From positions 4,154,001 to 4,218,000 of the forward strand of contig OY725490.1 of NCBI GenBank assembly GCA_963281255.1: DNA of 64,000 nt, written 5' to 3'. A program made the position numbers and the translations under genes. The stretch's first letter is position 1. The number at the start of each line of letters is the position of its first letter. The notes below the pieces were generated by a model. The model searched no databases. It saw only the letters and a program-made list of their open reading frames with translations, and was not told the origin of the DNA. Of this stretch, positions 1-9,996 are shown one piece after another. Origin of the DNA: Aphrocallistes beatrix (taxonomy: Eukaryota; Porifera; Hexactinellida; Sceptrulophora; Aphrocallistidae).

Positions 1-210
1 TTATCATATATATCCTTTCATTTAACTCTCCAGGAAGTAATGATTCTCATATAAAGATACTAAAATTAATGGGGAACAATTCATCAAAGAATTATTGTTT
101 ATTTTGAAAATATACACATAATCCTTTGTACTACTATATACCAGTACCCGACAAAATCATTTGGTGGTGGTGGTTATCTTAAACACCATTTTATCTACTT
201 TGGTTGCTAA

Positions 211-365
211 CAGAGGCGTAGCCAGGGTGCAGCACCTGGTGCCTAGGCCGCAACCTCAAAGGCTGTGCCCACTAAACTTTCACAAATTAGCATTGGGTGC
301 CGCAACCCTCTCGCGAAACGGAATGGAATTGCCGCACCCTAAAAATCGGGCTGGCTACGCCTCTG
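211..365. mobile_element. Small hAT-type non-autonomous element
   Basis: The ends CAGAGGCGTAGCCAG and CTGGCTACGCCTCTG are perfect inverted repeats. The element is flanked by an exact 8-bp duplication, GTTGCTAA, at 203-210 and 366-373. Inverted ends starting CAG plus an 8-bp duplication are the hAT hallmark. It has no coding capacity. The element at 36595-36707 has similar ends. Confidence 0.87.
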
Positions 366-1045
366 GTTGCTAATAACCACTAAATTCTAAATACGCTATC
401 TAAATATACCAGCAATTTATTAAATTTGGTGGCTTAGTTAGCCACCAGCCTCAGGAGTTTGGTTGCTTATCGTTACATTTTTGTGGCTATCGTCACCAAA
501 CCACCAGATTTGTCGAGCACTGCTATATACCAAGGTTGAAATCTAATGAACCGAATATCAGTGTGTTCATGAATAGTTCCATAATCCAATACGAATACTG
601 ATATTCAGTTCCAACCGAAATCAATTTGCCAAAAAGTATTTGGTCTAACCAAATATTGAACTATTTGGTTGCAACCTTGCTATATGCGTACATACTATGC
701 TATTGCTTGGAGGTACTCTGCTTATTGGAACAAACTCAGCCAATCGAATCAAAATTACCACAATCAAGATATACATATTTCAGCTAAATTGGGACCGCAA
801 AATTTGTACAATAGGTGGAAGAGTACCTCAGGAGTCCACAGACACGTACTGTATAAAGGGCGGGCAGTGGCGTAGCCAGGAATTGAAGTTTGTGAGGGCA
901 CAGTAAACTATTTCTTTGTGAAACATGACGATGCGATAGAATGGATTATTAATTAATACTTATTAACATTGATGAAAATAGTAAGATTCAGCGTTTAATT
1001 TACACAGGCACGCTAGACACAGTTGCATAGCGCTCAATCTAAATC
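366..1045. other. No gene recognised; one orphan hAT-like end
   Basis: Only short chance ORFs are present. At 865-880 there is an isolated hAT-type end (CAGTGGCGTAGCCAGG) like those of the elements at 211 and 36595. I found no matching right end, so it is probably a truncated copy. Confidence 0.5.
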
Positions 1046-1077
1046 AGTGATTCCCAAGGGGGGCTCTATCGCCCACA

Positions 1078-1151
1078 GGGGCCACACTTTGTGTCTGCCG
1101 GAGGCGCCTGGGGGCACATTGATTAACAATAAGGGAGATAACTTCCCCAAA
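1078..1151 (+). repeat. Family A repeat, 5' fragment
   Basis: This matches the GC-rich head and the following 'TTAATTATAAGGGAGATAAC' block of family A (see 4344 and 7957). The copy stops where the MITE at 1157 begins. Just upstream, at 1046, CAGTGATTCCCAA resembles a hAT terminus without a partner. Confidence 0.6.
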
Positions 1152-1156
1152 TAATA

Positions 1157-1634
1157 TACACTAAGCGGACAAAAGTATTTCAACACTTGATTCTTTTCCA
1201 TACAAATAATACTAAAATGGGTCTATTCATGAAGAGGGTTATTTCTAAACGGTATGGGATACAGCTAATCGGATTCCAGATTCGAATAATACGCATTCAA
1301 ATTAGTCAGAGTTGAATTTTTCTAATTAATCATTCATTCCTTTTTGTAATTATCAATCAGTGCCACTTTATGTCACATACACCCATTTTGACCACTATAC
1401 ATGATGGCAATGAATTACCTATGGTGGCTCAGCCTGATAAGATTGTTCATAGAGTTGAGTAATTTATTAGTTATGTTCAACTATGACTAATTTGAATGTA
1501 TAGATTTCGAATCTGAAATCAGACTTTTATATCTTTTTGAATTTGAACGTATTGCCCTTCATGAAATAATCCGAATTAGCATTATTTGTATGCGAAAGAA
1601 TTAAGTGTTGATATACTTTTGTCCGCTTAGTGTA
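1157..1634. mobile_element. Tc1/mariner-type MITE (478 bp)
   Basis: The inverted ends read TACACTAAGCGGACAAAAGT inward from both sides, and the similarity continues for about 45 bp. A TA dinucleotide flanks both ends (1155-1156 and 1635-1636). It has no transposase. Its right side abuts the mariner transposase reading frame, while its left side abuts family A sequence, so material on at least one side was lost after insertion. Confidence 0.82.
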
Positions 1635-1640
1635 TATATA

Positions 1641-2659
1641 TATTACATTCTCTGAGACTTTCTTCAAAGTATCAGGCTTGATCTTCCTAATTTCTCTTCT
1701 TATGTTCTTCTTTAGGTCACCAATAGTCTTAGGAACAGGGCTAGTGTACACCCTGCCCTTCAGGCACCCCCAAAGGTAGAAATCGCAGGGGTTTAGGTCA
1801 GGACTGTAAGGAGGCCAAAAAAATCCAAATTCGTAGAAATGAGCCTTTCACCGAACTTCTCTTTAAGGAAGTCTAGCACAATGTTAGCAATGTGTGGGGG
1901 TACCTCATCCTGCTGGTTGTAGACTCAACTTCTCCACGTCTTCTTAGTCCTGGGAGATAATAGGACTTCAACATCTTCAGGTACCGGTCGCTATTAACAG
2001 CCATCGCAGAGCCCTCATCATCCACGAAAAAATATGGCCCTATTATCCTCTTATAGCCCACTGTACACCACACTGTGACCCTTTCTCGAGTTATAGGCTT
2101 CTCATTGAGTGGCTCTTAGTTTTTTCGCACCCCAAACCTCAAATTTTGCTTGTTAACTTGTCTATTGAGGTTAAAATGGGCTTCATCACTCCAATCAATA
2201 TCAAGGACATCAATTTCCCCTCTCTCAATCTTCTCTGCCATAAGATTTGAAGAAATGACTCTTTTATCCTTTTGAAGGTCATTTTGCTTCTGTAAGATCT
2301 GTATTTTGTGGAAGAGGTTGAGATCATCATGAAAGATCCTTCTGACCTTTGTCCTGGACAATTGGAGCTCTCTTGACAACCTTCTTGAGGAACGGTGAGG
2401 AGAATCAGCTAGTTTGTCCTCCATCTTTCGGATGTTTGAGGGGGTCCTGGCAGTGACTGGTGCACCTTTTCTGGATAAATCCTGTACAGTGCTGTTCTCC
2501 TTAAGCTTCTTAATGATATTAATAATAGGTCTGATGGTGTGGGGCCTTCCTGCTGTTGTAGAAACGCTTAAACCGTCTTTGAGTTGTGATGAGAGAGCCC
2601 TGGCTTTCATAATATCATTTGATGATGCTCGCCCTCTCTGGGTATGTGAGCTTTGTCAT
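1641..2659 (-). pseudogene. mariner-family transposase relic
   Basis: Cut-and-paste DDD transposase. I place the start at the minus-strand ATG at 2659-2657, because the following frame gives the usual mariner N-terminus (MTKLTYPERASIIK) before an in-frame stop. Downstream are the helix-turn-helix segment (RRLSRELQLS), the first catalytic Asp in WSDEAHFNLN (about 2180), the VNKQNLRFG motif, the second acidic block near 1910, and the third Asp in PPYSPDLNPCDFYLWG (about 1775-1825). Frameshifts and stops break it into several frames. The C-terminus is cut at about 1641 by the MITE, whose sequence supplies an accidental reading tail. A candidate terminal repeat lies at 2789-2805 (GGCCCACCCTGTGTATA). 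Confidence 0.9.
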
Positions 2660-2806
2660 AACTTCCTAGTGCTATTGGGGTTAGTAAATACAAAATAGCA
2701 TCCTCATAGCTTTCAAATTAATGGCCAATCATGTGAAATGGATGAAAAATGACAGAGATATGACATTTTAAAATATTATGGTTACTCATGGCCCACCCTG
2801 TGTATA

Positions 2807-3262
2807 TATCTGTAACGAATTGATTGAAGAAACTGCAAGTCACAAAAAGCATTTTTGGCATGTGGGAGCCTTTTGGCTATGGCTCCACTAAGTTCAGACC
2901 TCAGACCAAAATGTCGACTCATCATGGAATTATGACGTCATTGTGACCTTTTTTATAAATGAAATTACAGTTTTTTGACCATTACTCAATCGTTTTGTGA
3001 TAGAAGGCTGATATTTAAATAGAATGTGTATATTAATATTCTTCACATATGAAACAACTATCATTAAAAAATGATGACTCTTCACTCAGTTATGACGTCA
3101 TCATTGCGCATGAAAAAACTATTTCAAATTTACAAATTTGACGATTTTTCACAACTATCGATTATAACAAGACAGACATATTTAAAGATGTTACCTCTCT
3201 TATAATTAATCAATGTGACCCCAAGCGCAAGCAAACGAAGCGCGATTGTATATATTTAAAAT
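2807..3262 (-). repeat. Family A repeat, reverse copy
   Basis: Reading the minus strand, this copy starts near the GCGCTTCG head at 3262 and ends in the ATCAATTCGTTACAGATATA tail at about 2807. The middle of the GC-rich head (the 9-bp stem-loop) is deleted. Confidence 0.75.
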
Positions 3263-4343
3263 ACACATTAATTGAGTTATAGAAAGGATATGATCATTTT
3301 TTATTGTTTTTATCCTGACGCACATAGGGAATCAGAATAAGACCTAAAATTGGCGGGAGACCGAAAGTAAGCATTTTAGAGAGTGATATGTATAGGAACC
3401 TAGTGAAAGTAGGCATTTTAGGTCTTAATCATTTTTGGCAGGTTTGGTTCTTATTTCTATTTGCCAGATTTTACATATTATTCTTAATTGAAATATTTTC
3501 GGCCTTATTCCTACTTTAATTCTTTTTAGGTTTTATTCCTACTTCAATTTAGGCCTTACTTCAGCGACTCCGCATTGGTACTTCGAGAGTGTATGCCTCC
3601 CCTCGTCAACAACGTACTTCCAAGCCCGGCTTTTTAACGACTACCGCTTTGTGCAGAATCAAATGAGATAGAGTATCAGAGAGTGTACTGCTTTTTTTAA
3701 AAAAATTAGTTAACGAGGTCAAATTGTTTCGAAGATAATACAGATAATGCATTCGATTTGTAGCCAGAGCGATTAGCATTTTTAGGACCTCCAGGAGGAC
3801 GATTATTTTCTAGCACACTACTCATCACAAAATCAGATTGCAAAACATTATCCCAGATGTGTCGTGCTTTATCTGGTTGCGCGTGTCCGGTGAAAGGCAA
3901 CCAAAAGGGGGAAGCCACTTCAAATATTCCAGAGTCACACCGAGTAGTAAGATATCTGATTAACAGTATTATTCTGGAAGGCTACTATTCGAGTATATAA
4001 CGTAATTTATATTTGTATTGAGATAAAATACTAAAATTGTCTTCTTTCCTTTCTTCCGTCTTCCTCTCGATTGTAAATCAATATTCTCTGAATTTGCTCC
4101 ATAAGCCGCTCCCTCGCTCTAATCGCTGTGTCCCACTTGTAATACTCCCTGCTCTCTCGTACTCGGAATCGCCTCCTCCGATAGGTGCAACTCGGTTTCA
4201 TGAAAACAGTATAAAATTCTTACATGCTAAATTAAAGCGCTTCATACATGCGCTTCATACATGCTAAATTAAAGGGAAAAAGGGAGACATAAATGATATT
4301 TTATAGGGATATTTGAGATAGTATTTAGCGGAATATAACATAC
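3263..4343. other. No gene recognised
   Basis: AT-rich sequence with short ORFs only. The 70-aa frame at 3706-3918 (-) and the 76-aa frame at 4037-4267 (+) show no family I know. A nine-base direct duplication (CTTCATACATG) lies near 4240-4265. Confidence 0.5.
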
Positions 4344-4855
4344 AAGCGCGCTTCGCTTGCTTGAGCTGCGCGGCTGGCGGACACTTTGTGTCCGCTAGAG
4401 GCGCCCTGCAGGCGTCTGGGGTCACATTGATTAATTATAAGGGAGATAACATCTCTAAATACATCTGTCCTACTGTTATAATCGATATCGCCAAATTTGT
4501 CAATTTTCAAATTTTTATGCGTAATGATGACGTCATAACAGAGTGATGAGTCACCATTTTTTATTATAGTTATATCACATGTGAGATATTTTGATATAAA
4601 CATTCTATTAAAATTTCAGCCTTCCATCACCTAAAATGGTCATAGTAGAAAAACTGAAATTTATAATTCTAAAAAAGGTGAAAATGACGTCATAATTCGA
4701 TGATGAGTAGACATTTTTGTCTGAGGTCATAGCTTAGTGGAGCCATAGCCAAAAGACTCCGACATGCCAAAAATCAGCTTTCTGTGCCTGGCAGTTTCTT
4801 CAATCAATTCGTCACAGATATATATATATATACATTAATCGAGTTTTATCAATAA
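4344..4855 (+). repeat. Family A repeat, near full-length copy
   Basis: It begins ACAAGCGCGCTTCGCTTGC and carries the GGCGGACAC / GTGTCCGC stem-loop, then AATTATAAGGGAGATAAC. It runs through an AT-rich body to TTCTTCAATCAATTCGTCAC, a TA microsatellite, and the terminal motif AATCGAGTTTTATCAATAAGGA at 4837-4858. It is non-coding and about 510 bp long. Confidence 0.8.
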
Positions 4856-5351
4856 GGATTAGTACTAGTCCTAAAGGGAGGGATAGTACACTCATCAGCT
4901 ATTATGTGCAGCAACTGGGTAAAGTTGCTCTCAGCACCATCTCAGTGCCATCCCATTGTCGAGCAAGAAAGCGTGAATTCTGAAGAATTCACTTAAACAT
5001 CGCTGTTTTCAGGCATCTGCTCCTTGTGCACTGGCTAAGTTTTCACCAACATTACCGGTTTACTTTCGAAGCTCCAGTTCCAGTGACGCAACAGCTTCTT
5101 TGTGACATCGACTATCCAATTGTGTGGTGAACAGTAAGTAGTAGCATCCTCCAGTTGATATACTATCTGCTGATTGCAAAATCGAGCGTGGTACTAGCAA
5201 TATATTTCTTCTTATGCTCTGCTGTCATACAAATGTCAGAGAGCATCATCGGCATAGCGATCGTAGTCTGAGTTTCACGCGGACCGAAATTTTGTAGCGC
5301 GGCCGCAATTTTGATAAACCCAACCCATGGCCCGCTTAGCGGGCCACAATT
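4856..5351. other. No gene recognised
   Basis: Less AT-rich than its surroundings, but I see no open frame or recognisable motif. A short GC hairpin (GCCCGC TTA GCGGGC) lies at about 5330, just before the TTAA element. Confidence 0.4.
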
Positions 5352-5355
5352 TTAA

Positions 5356-7264
5356 GGATGCCGCCCACGAAAAAACATATGATTTGGCTTACAGCATACG
5401 ATGAAAGTAGAGTTGTAAGAGATGTTAAGCGTGGGCAGGTATCTCCGTCAGGAAATACTCGCACATTCCAAACCGTTTTTGATTCTCATTTCTAGTTTTT
5501 GAGATACAGTGTCTCAAAATCTGTTTTTTCCGTTTTTCGCTAGGACATCTTAATAGTAGAAATCCGGCAACTCAAGGAATTGTTTAGGACATACCAAGGA
5601 ATCAAATGCTTCCAAAATCGAAAGATAGTCTACCATATTTGAAACTTCATAGGACCAAAAGATAGTTAAAATGACAAAAATTGTAAATTTTATCAGTGTC
5701 CGAAAAAAAAGGGCCAAAAAAGGGCGAAATATATCCGTTTTCTTTGGGAAATCAGGAATAAAATCACAAAGTTAAAAGATATCGAAAAAATGGTGGTCCT
5801 ACGTTCATCACCAATAATGTGGAACAACTCTTGAAATTTTCAAACCTCGTTGAGTTAAAGAGTTAAAATTCGGTAAAGACAGTCAATTTTGAAATTTTAT
5901 ATTTCCGAGATACAGAAATTTTAAGTCTAGATGTTAAGAAGAATGTAAAATGAGTTATTAATAATGAACAAAAGCATTCACAGTCATTTATTCGCAATTA
6001 TACTGCTGATTTAGGTATATTCGAACCAAATATTACAAAAAATAACAAGAGTACCCTAAAATTGCACAAATTTCCTTGAGGCCCCTAACCCCGAATATTT
6101 TGAGATAATTGTAAATAATAATTCATATTTCTAGCCCTGCGATGTATAATCCATCAGTTTAGAATGAATGAAGAGCTTCCAAAAAGTATATTAGGAAGTT
6201 AGAGCGAAAGTCTACGACTTTTAGTTTGCAAGTTAGGATTTTCGAAAAATGCTATGTCATCATATGACAAAAATCTAAAACATACATTCCATAGGATGTA
6301 GTGCAATAATTATTAATGAATCATATATGTGCCCTCATTAAAAGTATATTAGGAAGTAAGAACTAAGAATTTGGGCTAATATTTACAGAGCTAGAGGGAT
6401 ATCACTTTTTGGACCCTGGATGGGGGTTTCTGACCGAATCTGCGAGATCCAAGGCCAGAACTTTCAAAATAATTATCAAAAGTTCTCCAATTTTTCTGTA
6501 CACATTATTAACGACAATTGTATTCATTATTTAGCATAATAGCCACATTTGAATATATATTTAATGATTAGATTCTCCATTTTCTAATATATTCGAGGTT
6601 CTCCAGATAATTTGTATTACAATTAAATCAATGATAAGTCGAGAATTATTTATTTTTTGACAAAATAATATTTGAGGAACCTATATATTTTCGCATATAT
6701 CCTTTTATTTAAGAATATAATAGATTATATATCTTCAATAGTTTTTAAGATATGACATCGGCCTCTTTCGGGATAATAGAGAGATATTATGCCCGAACTT
6801 TATCTATAATAAGCGATATCTCAAGAACAAATGGTCGAACCCGATCAAATCTTTTTTTTGAAACGATCAGAATTTTATTTCTGATCCAGTGATCGCTAAA
6901 TATCTGATATCAAAAAGGCGATTTCCCAAGCATTATATAAATGAACTACCTTATAGAGCCATTTTGTTTTGATTTTATCGGGCCATTCTTCTAAATATTT
7001 GTCTTATATAATCTCCAAAGGCACTAAAACAATGTTAAGGTCCATATCATTAAAAAATTATCAAATAAGTTAAAAACTAATAGTTAAATGAGTCAAAAAC
7101 CTCCAATAATTTTTCAATTTTTAGTAACGCTAAACTTTAGGGGGTTAACTCATAAAAATCAAAATAAATACCGTCCAACTAGTGCTATCAGATGGTAGAC
7201 CGCTCAGTAATACAATAAAATTAGTTTTTTTGACGCCAGGCAAGGTTTTTCGAGGGCGGTATCC
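5356..7264 (+). mobile_element. TTAA-flanked non-coding DNA transposon, copy 1
   Basis: The ends GGATGCCGCCCACGAAAAA and TTTTTCGAGGGCGGTATCC are inverted repeats, and TTAA flanks both sides (5352-5355 and 7265-7268). About 1.9 kb long with no ORF of note, so it must be moved by a transposase supplied in trans. The same consensus recurs at 15285, 20817, 24419 (-), 26165 and 43683 (-). TTAA duplication is typical of piggyBac and Kolobok superfamilies. The sequence alone does not decide between them. Confidence 0.85.
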
Positions 7265-7268
7265 TTAA

Positions 7269-7956
7269 CAAATCCTGCCCGCGGCCCGTCCCGAAAAGAT
7301 TCAGTAATGTTTAAGGCGCATATTTGGAAGATAAAATGGGAAAAATTCCAAAAAACTAAAATGCCTATTTATTGGATATTCCCGAATTTATTTCCCGTAA
7401 TATTTACATATGAAAAATATGAGCTTTTGGTTCGTTCGCTCCACAACAAATTAATTTAACTATTTTTAGTATACTTTATTAAATTAGTGTATTTCATAAT
7501 AGGTCCTTCAAATGAGAAATGTAATGTTAAATTCTTTACTATGGTAATTATACTAGCTAAAGAATTAATTGCTAGAAAGTTTTTATTAATCTTGTATATT
7601 TACAGTAGTTCATATACCATATTTAAATCTCCAAATCAGACAAGCAACATATAGATAGAAACAGACAAATAGCATTCTATTTAATTAAATAGTAGATAAC
7701 CAAACATAAAATTCCTTATTTCAGTTAAATTTCCAAGTCATTTCAATAACTTTACCTATCTATACTATTACTGATAAAATTACGAAGTTTGTTAATCAAT
7801 ATCAGAAGATTCTTCATCTGTGTCCCAATTATGAAGTTCTACCCTTTCTATATATCACTTTCCTCATCATGACAGCCGCTGCAAGTATTAGTGAATATAT
7901 TTCCCTGTTCTTCAGAAAGCCTTTTTGCGTTATCCAACCGTAAATTATAATTACTA
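7269..7956. other. No gene recognised
   Basis: AT-rich spacer between the TTAA element and the family A array. No open frame, tandem repeat or transposon end was recognised. Confidence 0.5.
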
Positions 7957-8518
7957 GCGCGCTTCGCTTGCTTGCTCTGCGAGGCTGGCGGACACTTTGT
8001 GTCCGCCGGAGGCTCCCTTCGGTCGCCTGGGGTCACATTGGTTAATTATAAGGGATATAACATCTCTAAATACGTGTGGCCTACTGTTATAATCTATATC
8101 GCACGAAAAATAACAAAATTTATCAATTTTTAAAATTTTGATGAGTAATGATTACGTCATAACAAAGTGAAGAGTCATCATTTTTTGATGATAGTTGCAT
8201 CATATGTGAGGCGTGTTAGTATGCAGATTCTATCAAAATTTCAGCCTTCTATCTCCTATAATGGTTGAGTGATGCCCGAATAACAGTGTTGCTTAACTTT
8301 TAAAAATGTGACAATGACGTCATAATTCCATGATGAGTCGACATTTTCTTCTGAGCACAGAACTTACTGGAGCCATAGCCAAAAGACTCCACATGCCAAA
8401 AATCAGCTTTCTGTGCCTGGCAGTATCTTCAATCAATTCGTTACAGATATATACTATATATACACACGTACACACACAAACAAACAAACAAACATTAATC
8501 GAGTTTTAATAGTAAGGA
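7957..8518 (+). repeat. Family A repeat, array copy 1
   Basis: Starts at AGCGCGCTTCGCTTGC, has a perfect GGCGGACAC/GTGTCCGCC stem-loop, and ends in a CA/CAAA-rich microsatellite followed by ATTAATCGAGTTTTAATA and GTAAGGA. The next copy begins immediately after (GGA|CAAGCGCG). Confidence 0.82.
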
Positions 8519-9011
8519 CAAGCGCGCCTCGCTTGAGTGCGCTGCGCGGCTGGCGGACACTTTGTGTCCGCCTGAGGCTCCCTTCGGTCGCCTAGGGGTG
8601 ACATTGGTTAATTATAAGGGAGATATCATCTCTAAATATGTCCATCTTAGTTTTAATATCGATATCACTCGAAAAATCACCAAATTTGTCATTTTTAAAA
8701 GTTTGATGCGTAGTAATGGCGTCATAACATAGTGATTAGTGATCATTTTCTGATGATAGTTGCATCATATGTGTTAGTATACAGATTCTATTAAAATTTC
8801 AGCTTGCTATCTCCTATAATGGCAGAGTTATGCTCGAATAACTGTGTTGCTTAACTTTTAATAATGTGACAATGACATCATAATTCCATGATGAGTCGAC
8901 ATTTTCGTCTGAGCTCAGAACTTACTGGAGCCATAGCCAAAAGAGTCCACATGCCAAAAATCAGCTTTCTGCCCCCTGCAGTTTCTTCAATCAATTCGTT
9001 ACAGATATATA
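8519..9011 (+). repeat. Family A repeat, array copy 2
   Basis: Joined head-to-tail to the previous copy with no intervening sequence. It carries the intact stem-loop. Its tail ends in a short TA run that leads directly into copy 3, without the GAGTTTTAATA terminal motif. Confidence 0.82.
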
Positions 9012-9014
9012 TAT

Positions 9015-9507
9015 ACAAGCGCGCATCGCTTGCTTGCGCTGCGCGGCTGGCGAACACTTTGTATCCACCAGAGGAGCCCTTTGGGCGCCTGTGGTCACCA
9101 TTGAATAATTATATGGGAGATAACATCTCTAAATACCTCTGTCCAACTGTTATAATCGATATCGCAAAATTTGTCAATTTTTAAAATTTTGATGTGTAAT
9201 AATGACGTTATAAAAGAGTGATGAGTCATCATTTTTTAGATAGCTGCATCATATGTGAGGTATATTAATATACACATTCTCTTAAAATTTCAGCCTTCTA
9301 TCGCCTAAAATGGCTGAGTTATAGTCGAAAAACTGAAATTTCTAATTATAAAAAGGGTGACAATTACGTCAAAATTCGATGATGAGTGGACATTTTCATC
9401 TGAGCTCAGAACTTAGTGGAGCCATAGCCAAAAGACTCCCACATGCCAAAAATCAGCTTTCTGTGCCTGGCAGTTTCTTCAATCAATTCGTTACAGAGAT
9501 ATATATC
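9015..9507 (+). repeat. Family A repeat, array copy 3
   Basis: The head stem is degraded (GGCGAACAC against GTATCCACC), but the second hairpin is GCCC TTT GGGC. It is followed at 9507-9532 by the terminal motif in reverse orientation (TCCTTACTATTAAAACTC). Confidence 0.8.
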
Positions 9508-9534
9508 CTTACTATTAAAACTCGATTAATGTAT

Positions 9535-9779
9535 ACAAGCGCGCTTCGCTTGCTTGCGCTGCGCGGCTGACGGACACTTTGTGTCCGCCGGAGGCTCCCT
9601 TCGGTCGCCTGGAGGTGACATTGGTTAATTATAAGGGAGATATCATCTCTAAATATGTCCATCTTAGTATCAAAATCGATCTCACACAAAGATCACCAAA
9701 TTTGTCAATTTTTAAAATTTTGATGAGTAATGATGACGTCATAACATAGTGATGAGTCATCATTTTTTGATGATAGTTA
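9535..9779 (+). repeat. Family A repeat, array copy 4, 3'-truncated
   Basis: Matches the first ~245 bp of the family and breaks off in the 'TTGATGATAGTT' block, where unrelated sequence begins. Its stem-loop is intact. Confidence 0.8.
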
Positions 9780-9996
9780 ACTTGGTCTTAAATCTAAGAT
9801 TTTGTATTCTGGAATGTAGCATCTCTCCGCTCTGCTCTGAACTTATTCCTGCCCCTGCTGTTAATTGAGGCTCATAATGGAGGAAGTATTCCATTTAATG
9901 GTCGGAAAGTATATGCGATTTTAATGACCAAGGTAAACCGGTTGCATCCCATGATTCTCTAAATAGATAAATACTCTCATCGCAACCATGCTTTCT

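Noticed and set aside
7957..9779. Family A as a tRNA-derived SINE
   Set aside because: I could find no convincing A and B box promoter pair in the head, no poly-A tail in family A, and the head-to-tail joints do not fit retroposition.
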